From Desulfobacterales bacterium (lineage in GTDB: Bacteria > Desulfobacterota > Desulfobacteria > Desulfobacterales > 4be13), in the NCBI GenBank assembly GCA_029934695.1, contig JAOZLU010000308.1, positions 1-6,050 of the forward strand: a stretch of 6,050 nt of DNA, read 5' to 3'. The first letter of the stretch is position 1. Every line of letters begins with the position of its first letter. The position numbers were made by a program, and so were the translations under genes. The notes under the pieces were generated by a model that saw nothing but the letters and a program-made list of their open reading frames with translations, did not search any database and was not told the origin of the DNA. Positions 1 through 6,050 of this stretch are shown here, one piece after another.

Positions 1-52
1 AAACATCAAACATCAAACATCAAACATCAAACATCAAACATCAAACATCAAA
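1..52. repeat. Heptamer tandem repeat array, (AAACATC)x7 plus AAA, cut by window edge
   Basis: Seven perfect head-to-tail copies of AAACATC occupy bases 1-49, followed by three bases of an eighth copy; the array probably continues to the left of the window. Read on the minus strand the unit is GATGTTT. Seven is not a multiple of three, so successive copies cycle through all frames, and any minus-strand frame meets TGA within 21 bases. The plus strand reads through without a stop. The array overlaps the 3' end of the minus-strand fusion gene and supplies its last two codons (Asp, Val) and its TGA stop at 41-43. Short heptamer arrays in intergenic DNA are known from cyanobacteria and some large sulfur bacteria; relation to those is not shown here. 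Confidence 0.95.
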
Positions 53-2065
53 ATTCGGTTTTCTTCTTTCCAGAAATGCGGAGATACCTTCTTTTGCCGC
101 GTTTGTACATGCAATTTCGCCAAAACCATTGTAGCCGATGTCCAAAGCTTCCCGGAACGTATCAGCTCCCGCACATTCTTTAATTGTTTTGTCCAGTATG
201 GAAACAGCTTCTTGGCTCAGGGAAAGCTTTCCTGCCGCAGGATTCTCCACAGGCAGAATTTCTCCGATACCCGCTTTTCCGTCCGGGATCCTTTCGACTT
301 TGCCCTGAAGCCTGTTTACTTCCTCAACAGCCTGGGCGATCATGCTGAAATAATCCTCACAAATCTCTTTCACCATCCCGATTTCTTTGGCTTCCCTCAC
401 GTTCAGAGATTTGCCGAATCGGAGCATCTCGTGAAATGTGTCTGCCGCCTTGGGCCATTTCCGATAAGGAACCACGCATCCCCCGATTGCCGGAAGAATT
501 CCCAGCGTAATTTCAGGGAATTGGAAATAACTGTTCCGGGTTGCGACCATGCTGTGACATCGGATGGCAAGCTCCAGGCCGCCTCCCAGGGCCATTCCGT
601 TTATCGCGGCCACAACCGGCTTTTCCACGGTGTCAAGATACAGCAACAGCCTGGAACAGTCCCGTGCATATTGAACTGAAGCCTCATCATCTCCCAGCAT
701 CTTCGGGAAATTGCCGATGTCCGCGCCCGCACAGAATGCCCTTTCTCCGTATCCCGTGATGACAAACCCTGTGATCTCCGGATTGTCAATATCCTCTTCC
801 ATTGCCGCCAGAATCTCATCATTGACCTCATCATTGAGTGCATTCAGTGCCTGGGGCCTTCTGATGGTGATGATTTTCACGCCATCCTTCACATCCGCCA
901 AAACATGGCGTCTGAAGGTCTGATAATAGGAGAAAGGTTTCTCAGCCCCGGGAAATCCCGGTCTGTCCGCCTGGAACTTTTTTATAATCCGCCCGGTTTC
1001 CGCTTCTCCGAGGTCTCTCATAATATCAAGGGGACCTTTTTTAAGTCCCAACGCCACCTGGCACCCCAGATTAAGGTCTTCGGGTGTGCCGATTCCTTGG
1101 TTGATGATGTCAAATGACTGTGAGAAGAGGATGCCCAGAAGCCTGTCTCTCACGGTGTTTTTTATATCCTCCGGCACATCAGGCCGCACACCCATTTTTA
1201 TGGTTTTCCAACGATCCACGGAATTGAAAATACTTGCAGGCCGGTAATGTTCGCCCTCCTCCATCTGGAGCGTATTTGTCTCAACGATAATCGGGTTGCC
1301 GTTCGCCAAGTTGAGAACGAAAAAAGGCCCGGCAAAAACAAATTCCTGGGCCACCTTGTCAATCTGTCCGGCATTTGCCTCATTTAACAAATACGCGGCT
1401 TCGTTGCACCAGTTGTCAAAAATGCGATCCAAGATAAAACAGATGGCGTTATCGGAGACGATAGGGGCTTTTCCGGTTTTGCAAAACATCCACAGGAGAT
1501 AATCCACCACGCTTCTTTCCACTTTTTCCCATGTAATGACTTCAACAGCCTGATTATGCCACGCGGGCGCAAAAAAGTGCGTTACCGTTGCCCGTCCCGG
1601 TTTTTCCAATTCCGAAAAAATCCGATCCGCAGGAATAGAACTGGTGTTGGACGTGATAATGGTATCCGGCCTTACGATGTCCTCAATCTGCCTGAAAATG
1701 CTTCGCTTGAGTTCCAGATTCTCGGTAGCCGCCTCAATGACAATATCGCAGTTACTTATGCCCGAATAATCTGTGGTATAGGAAATATTTTTCAAAACCA
1801 TTTTGCCCTTATTTTCGTCCATCTTCCTCTTTTTTATGGCCTTGTCCACATATCCGGTCAGCCGTTTCTCCGCATTTTCCAGAGGCTCCTCCGCGACATC
1901 AACGAAAATAAGTCTGAGTTCGGGAATCGCACTTTTCAGATAATAACCGATATCAGGGCCGATTGTCCCGGAGCCGATGATTGCCGCTTCCCGGGGAAGA
2001 GGACGTTCAGGTTTGATAAGCAAAGGATTATACATACGGGGGTAAAGTTGAGACTTATATTTCAT
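41..2065 (-). CDS. 3-hydroxyacyl-CoA dehydrogenase / enoyl-CoA hydratase fusion protein
   Basis: A 674-residue bifunctional beta-oxidation enzyme, cytosolic (no signal peptide or membrane segment). The N-terminal part (about residues 25-385) is an NAD-dependent (S)-3-hydroxyacyl-CoA dehydrogenase: Rossmann motif GSGTIG at 31-36, Asp56 at the end of strand 2, and Ser142, His163 and Glu175 at exactly the spacing of Ser137, His158 and Glu170 of the human short-chain enzyme. The partner Asn208 corresponds to Asp213 here, the usual HFFNP is HFFAP, and the usual PGF loop before it reads ICF. The C-terminal part (about 393-674) is a crotonase-fold enoyl-CoA hydratase with an AFCAGADI oxyanion segment (443-450), GGGLE with Glu498, and FPEI with Glu518; the two Glu are 20 apart as in rat hydratase (144/164). 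The order is the reverse of FadB and resembles archaeal fusions such as Metallosphaera Msed_0399. The ATG at 2063-2065 is set by AAGGAG five bases upstream. The end FLERRKPNF is typical of the family, so the protein is full length. Substrate chain length or branching cannot be told from sequence. Confidence 0.9.
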   Translation of the reverse strand: MKYKSQLYPRMYNPLLIKPERPLPREAAIIGSGTIGPDIGYYLKSAIPELRLIFVDVAEEPLENAEKRLTGYVDKAIKKRKMDENKGKMVLKNISYTTDYSGISNCDIVIEAATENLELKRSIFRQIEDIVRPDTIITSNTSSIPADRIFSELEKPGRATVTHFFAPAWHNQAVEVITWEKVERSVVDYLLWMFCKTGKAPIVSDNAICFILDRIFDNWCNEAAYLLNEANAGQIDKVAQEFVFAGPFFVLNLANGNPIIVETNTLQMEEGEHYRPASIFNSVDRWKTIKMGVRPDVPEDIKNTVRDRLLGILFSQSFDIINQGIGTPEDLNLGCQVALGLKKGPLDIMRDLGEAETGRIIKKFQADRPGFPGAEKPFSYYQTFRRHVLADVKDGVKIITIRRPQALNALNDEVNDEILAAMEEDIDNPEITGFVITGYGERAFCAGADIGNFPKMLGDDEASVQYARDCSRLLLYLDTVEKPVVAAINGMALGGGLELAIRCHSMVATRNSYFQFPEITLGILPAIGGCVVPYRKWPKAADTFHEMLRFGKSLNVREAKEIGMVKEICEDYFSMIAQAVEEVNRLQGKVERIPDGKAGIGEILPVENPAAGKLSLSQEAVSILDKTIKECAGADTFREALDIGYNGFGEIACTNAAKEGISAFLERRKPNFDV

Positions 2066-2070
2066 GGATT

Positions 2071-2076
2071 CTCCTT
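2071..2076 (-). promoter_or_regulatory. Ribosome binding site of the fusion gene
   Basis: CTCCTT on the plus strand reads AAGGAG on the minus strand, five bases before the ATG at 2065-2063. It fixes Met1 as the start rather than the in-frame Met11. Confidence 0.8.
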
Positions 2077-2165
2077 ATAGGTTCAATGGGTTAAAACAAG
2101 CCGAGGGATTAATTCTCCGGGCAGAACTGGCTTTAGCCTGCTTGAGAGCTTCAACTCTGGAATTT

Positions 2166-2260
2166 ATTCCGGGGCTTTGATTCCGGAGTCTTGATTCCGC
2201 TGTGCAAAAATTCCACTGTGCAAAAATTCCGCTCCGTTTCACTCCGCTTCATTTTTGCAC
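2166..2260. repeat. Block of nested short tandem duplications with a terminal inverted copy
   Basis: ATTCC(G/A) starts at 2166, 2180, 2194, 2210 and 2226, so spacings are 14, 14, 16 and 16. The two 14-mers match at 11 of 14 positions; the two 16-mers (2194-2209 and 2210-2225) differ at one base. A 10-mer tandem pair follows, CTCCGTTTCA (2232-2241) and CTCCGCTTCA (2242-2251), differing at one base. GTGCAAAAAT occurs at 2202-2211 and 2218-2227, and its exact reverse complement ATTTTTGCAC at 2251-2260, giving a possible 10-bp stem with a 23-base loop. It could be an iteron-like protein-binding array, a decayed dispersed repeat, or slippage products; the sequence alone does not decide. Confidence 0.75.
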
Positions 2261-2270
2261 TCCTTTTATA

Positions 2271-2284
2271 CATATGACATATGA
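2271..2284. repeat. CATATGA tandem pair (heptamer)
   Basis: Two perfect adjacent copies of CATATGA, followed by CA of a third. This is a second 7-bp-period motif in the window, although two copies alone could arise by chance in AT-rich DNA. Confidence 0.55.
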
Positions 2285-2341
2285 CAGATCAATGAAGAGA
2301 TTTCAAGAAAATTATTCATCATAGCACTAAGGAGTTTTAAC

Positions 2342-2434
2342 TTGACACGAAGCCTGCTTTGTGAGTCCCTCAGATTCTTGCCAATTTTTCACCGGATATG
2401 GATTATCGAAAAAAAAATTATGTTGACAAACTGA
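2342..2434 (+). CDS. Possible 30-codon small ORF with a TTG start (doubtful)
   Basis: A TTG at 2342 is preceded by AAGGAG (2329-2334) at a seven-base spacing, and opens a 30-codon frame ending in TGA at 2432-2434. The predicted peptide starts MTRSLLCESL, is basic and moderately hydrophobic, and resembles no family I recognise. The only support is the well-placed ribosome site. Against it are the rare start codon, the short length, an AT-rich tail with a run of nine A, and overlap of its end with the candidate sdhC promoter. It could be a leader peptide, a small protein, or chance. Confidence 0.2.
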   Translation: MTRSLLCESLRFLPIFHRIWIIEKKIMLTN

Positions 2435-2451
2435 ACAGAATCCATTAAAAA
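2423..2451 (+). promoter_or_regulatory. Candidate sigma-70-type promoter for sdhCAB
   Basis: TTGACA at 2423-2428 is a perfect -35 match. After 17 bases comes TAAAAA at 2446-2451, four of six matches to the -10 consensus. Transcription would start near 2458, leaving a leader of about 185 bases before sdhC. An alternative -10-like TATTAT at 2492-2497 has no good -35 partner. Inferred from consensus only. Confidence 0.4.
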
Positions 2452-2520
2452 ATTGAATTTATATTTAAATACAGGGGACAGGGATTCTTTATATTATCTG
2501 ATTGTTATTTATGGAAAAAT

Positions 2521-2552
2521 AGGAAGCCGGATAAAAATTCCGGCAGATTCCT
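2521..2552 (+). promoter_or_regulatory. Leader hairpin upstream of sdhC
   Basis: GCCGG (2526-2530) pairs perfectly with CCGGC (2540-2544) across a nine-base loop. The outer arms AGGAA (2521-2525) and TTCCT (2548-2552) pair across a three-base AGA bulge, for ten base pairs in all. It lies about 90 bases before the sdhC start, inside the predicted leader. There is no strong T-run after it, so it looks more like an mRNA stability or leader structure than an intrinsic terminator. Confidence 0.45.
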
Positions 2553-2631
2553 GCTTTCATATAAATGAACAATCTGATCAAAAGAACGCTTTGTGCCTTA
2601 AATTTAAATTTGGTTAAAAAATTTTATCAAC

Positions 2632-2637
2632 GGAGGG
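2632..2637 (+). promoter_or_regulatory. Ribosome binding site of sdhC
   Basis: GGAGGG lies five bases before the ATG at 2643. It decides the start against the in-frame ATG at 2565, which has no ribosome site and would add 26 basic residues not expected in the family. Confidence 0.85.
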
Positions 2638-2642
2638 AAAAA

Positions 2643-3281
2643 ATGGACTGGCTTACAAACACTATCGGAACCTCCATCGGGAAAAAGCTGCTCATGGCCA
2701 TCACCGGCCTTTGTTTCTGCGGTTTCCTGGTGGTGCATCTCATCGGCAATCTTACGATTTATGGGGGGAAAGATTTTTTCAACGCGTATGTGGATCATCT
2801 GCATTCCTACGGACCGCTCATCAATGTGGCAGAACTGGTTCTGCTGACCCTGGCGGCCATTCACGTTCTGACAGGAACGATTCTGTTTTTTGGAAATCTG
2901 AACGCAAGGCCGGAAAGATATGTGGTCAATAAAAGTGCGGGAGGCCGCACCATCGGCTCTTCAACCATGCCCTACACCGGCTTTCTGATGCTGCTTTTTA
3001 TTATTTTTCACCTTTTCAATTTCCATTTTGCGGATCATGAAAATCAGACGGTCTTTGAAATCGTGGCCAACGCGTTTGCACAGCGCGGATATGTTTTCAT
3101 CTATATTGTTGCCATGATCATTGTTGCCATTCATGTCAGTCACGGACTTTGGAGCGCATTCCAGACCATAGGCGCGAGCCACCCGAAATACACGCCCCTT
3201 ATTGAAGGTGTCGGCATTGCATTCAGTGTGATTATCGGCATCGGTTTCGGTTTCATTCCGATCTTTATTTTCACTATATAA
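2643..3281 (+). CDS. sdhC: Succinate dehydrogenase/fumarate reductase cytochrome b558 subunit (B-type)
   Basis: A 212-residue di-heme membrane anchor that carries electrons between the quinone pool and the iron-sulfur subunit. Five hydrophobic segments are visible at about residues 16-39, 62-84, 111-129, 149-170 and 188-211, the layout of B-type enzymes with a single anchor polypeptide (Bacillus SdhC, Wolinella FrdC). The likely heme ligands are His32, His74, His123 and His164, matching the spacing of His28, His70, His113 and His155 in Bacillus subtilis SdhC (42 residues between the first two in both). Length is close to the Bacillus protein (about 200) and shorter than Wolinella FrdC (about 256). 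Ala162 stands two residues before His164, where Wolinella FrdC has Glu180. This is the first gene of the C-A-B operon and sdhA follows after 43 bases. Menaquinone is the likely partner by family; direction of catalysis is not decided by the sequence. Confidence 0.93.
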   Translation: MDWLTNTIGTSIGKKLLMAITGLCFCGFLVVHLIGNLTIYGGKDFFNAYVDHLHSYGPLINVAELVLLTLAAIHVLTGTILFFGNLNARPERYVVNKSAGGRTIGSSTMPYTGFLMLLFIIFHLFNFHFADHENQTVFEIVANAFAQRGYVFIYIVAMIIVAIHVSHGLWSAFQTIGASHPKYTPLIEGVGIAFSVIIGIGFGFIPIFIFTI

Positions 3282-3284
3282 TTG

Positions 3285-3307
3285 GTCAGTTGTCAATTGT
3301 CAATTGA
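3285..3307. repeat. GTCAATT heptamer repeat and palindrome between sdhC and sdhA
   Basis: Three consecutive heptamers, GTCAGTT (3285-3291), GTCAATT (3292-3298) and GTCAATT (3299-3305), sit directly after the sdhC stop. The same bases form a perfect inverted repeat, TCAATTG (3293-3299) and CAATTGA (3301-3307), around the single base 3300. It ends three bases before the sdhA ribosome site. The last copy supplies the TTG that opens a spurious longer sdhA frame. Confidence 0.8.
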
Positions 3308-3310
3308 ACA

Positions 3311-3317
3311 GAAAGGA
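3311..3317 (+). promoter_or_regulatory. Ribosome binding site of sdhA
   Basis: GAAAGGA lies seven bases before the ATG at 3325. This placement favours the ATG over the in-frame TTG at 3304, which is part of the heptamer repeat and has no ribosome site of its own. Confidence 0.7.
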
Positions 3318-3324
3318 TACAAAT

Positions 3325-5234
<1,910 letters not shown>

Positions 5235-5238
<4 letters not shown>

Positions 5239-6005
5239 CAACAGCAAAAACCATCAATCTGGAATTAAAGGTCTGGCGTCAGAAAGGACCGAAAGACAGG
5301 GGCAAACTCGAAATTTATGATGCGAAAGAAATTTCAACGGACATGTCCTTTCTGGAGATGCTCGACGTGGTCAATGAGCAACTGACCCTTGAGGGAAAAG
5401 ACCCCATCGCATTTGACCATGATTGCAGGGAAGGCATCTGCGGGATGTGCGGAACGGTGGTCAACGGCCGCGCACACGGGCCGGAGAAGGGGACAACCCT
5501 TTGTCAGCTCCACATGCGGCATTTTTCAGACGGAGACACCATTGTCATTGAGCCGTGGCGTGCAAGGGCTTTCAAGGTGATCAAAGACCTGGCGGTGGAC
5601 CGCAGCGCGTTTGACACACTGATTCAGGCGGGGGGCTATGTTTCCGTCAATGCGGGCGGCGCGCAGGATGCGAACTGCATTCCCATTCCCCAGGAAGTCG
5701 CTGAGAAGGCAATGGATGCGGCAGCCTGTATCGGATGCGGCGCGTGCGTGGCTGCCTGTCCAAATGCGTCTGCCATGCTTTTTGTGAGCGCAAAAGTGTC
5801 CCAGCTGGCACTGCTGCCTCAGGGAAAACCAGAAGCTGCACAACGGGCATTGTCAATGGTGAGAACAATGGATGAACTCGGTTTCGGAAACTGCACCAAT
5901 GAGACCGAATGTGAGGCTGAATGCCCCAAAGAAATCTCCATCACCAATATTGCCCGTCTGAATCGTGAATTTTTCAAGGCAGGGTTTTTCTCAAGTGTGG
6001 AATAA
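5235..6005 (+). CDS. sdhB: Succinate dehydrogenase/fumarate reductase iron-sulfur subunit
   Basis: A 256-residue electron-transfer subunit linking FAD in SdhA to the hemes in SdhC. The N-terminal ferredoxin-like domain carries the [2Fe-2S] ligands Cys64, Cys69, Cys72 and Cys90. The C-terminal domain has CIGCGACVAAC (165-175) and the late cysteines Cys220, Cys226 and Cys230. By the pattern of E. coli FrdB, whose late cysteines have the same 6 and 4 spacing, the [4Fe-4S] cluster is held by Cys165, 168, 171 and 230, and the [3Fe-4S] cluster by Cys175, 220 and 226. All eleven ligands are present. Cys148 is an extra cysteine with no assigned role. Length is normal for the family. It is the last gene of the operon visible here; the 45 bases after it show no start with a ribosome site and no clear terminator, so a further operon gene beyond the window is possible. 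Confidence 0.96.
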
Positions 6006-6050
6006 AATTCGGAACAAAAAAACATGGATTGAGTTTAATAAAGACCTGTG

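Larger units (their letters stand above)
2066..2642. other. Divergent intergenic region between the fusion gene and sdhC
   Basis: This 577-base gap separates two divergently transcribed units and must contain both promoters. It is AT-rich compared with its flanks. It holds the ribosome sites of both genes, nested tandem repeats (2166-2260), a CATATGA pair (2271-2284), a doubtful small ORF (2342-2434), a candidate promoter towards sdhC (2423-2451), a leader hairpin (2521-2552) and a perfect AT palindrome AAATTTAAATTT at 2600-2611. I could not find a convincing minus-strand promoter for the fusion gene. No tRNA or recognised riboswitch is apparent. Confidence 0.85.

Noticed and set aside
1..52. 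CRISPR array
   Set aside because: The unit is 7 bp with no spacers, so it is a simple tandem repeat.
212..679. A 155-codon plus-strand frame opposite the hydratase domain
   Set aside because: Antisense to conserved crotonase motifs; no ribosome site or domain supports it.
1556..2080. A 174-codon plus-strand frame opposite the fusion gene
   Set aside because: Antisense to the NAD-binding domain with its clear Rossmann and catalytic motifs; no family resemblance.
2292..2324. Ten-codon ATG frame
   Set aside because: Too short and without a ribosome site.
2342..2370. TTGACA at 2342 as a promoter -35 box
   Set aside because: No acceptable -10 hexamer lies 15-19 bases downstream; the second TTGACA at 2423 is a better candidate.
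2565..2642. Upstream ATG extending SdhC by 26 residues
   Set aside because: No ribosome site before 2565, while GGAGGG is ideally placed before the ATG at 2643, where family similarity begins.
3304..3324. TTG start extending SdhA by 7 residues
   Set aside because: The TTG belongs to the heptamer repeat and has no ribosome site; the ATG at 3325 has GAAAGGA seven bases upstream.
6006..6050. Start of another gene or a terminator after sdhB
   Set aside because: The ATG at 6024 is followed by a stop after one further codon, and no stem followed by a T-run is visible.

Overview
This 6,050-base window reads as chromosomal core metabolism of an anaerobic bacterium. The best guess is a Desulfobacterota (sulfate-reducing, Desulfobacterales-like) genome with moderate GC genes and AT-rich gaps. 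The guess rests on a B-type (single membrane anchor, di-heme) succinate dehydrogenase in the order C-A-B and on a 3-hydroxyacyl-CoA dehydrogenase/enoyl-CoA hydratase fusion of the kind I associate with archaea and anaerobic fatty or aromatic acid degraders. The taxon is an inference, not something the window proves.

Layout. Bases 1-52 are a heptamer tandem array (AAACATC, seven full copies) that runs off the left edge. From 2065 down to 41 on the minus strand lies a complete 674-codon beta-oxidation fusion: dehydrogenase domains first, hydratase last. Its last two codons and its stop lie inside the heptamer array. Bases 2066-2642 are a 577-base divergent intergenic region. It holds a block of nested tandem duplications (2166-2260), a CATATGA pair (2271-2284), a weak candidate 30-codon small ORF (2342-2434), a plausible sigma-70-type promoter (2423-2451) and a leader hairpin (2521-2552). 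On the plus strand follow sdhC (2643-3281), sdhA (3325-5238) and sdhB (5235-6005). A third heptamer motif (GTCAATT) sits between sdhC and sdhA, and sdhA and sdhB overlap by four bases. The last 45 bases show no gene and no clear terminator.

Function. SdhCAB should form a membrane-bound succinate:quinone oxidoreductase: FAD and the dicarboxylate site in A, three iron-sulfur clusters in B, two b hemes and the quinone site in C. All ligand and catalytic motifs checked are intact. The fusion protein should hydrate enoyl-CoA and oxidise 3-hydroxyacyl-CoA. Its hydratase half has both catalytic glutamates, but the dehydrogenase half has an aspartate where the family normally has a conserved asparagine. 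The two units are divergently transcribed and fit an organism that oxidises acyl-CoA substrates completely, or uses succinate/fumarate as a redox couple.

I see no CRISPR array, tRNA, rRNA, transposase or defence system, and no convincing new multi-gene system. The points worth a second look are the substituted fusion enzyme and the unusual density of short tandem repeats, especially heptamers, at gene boundaries.
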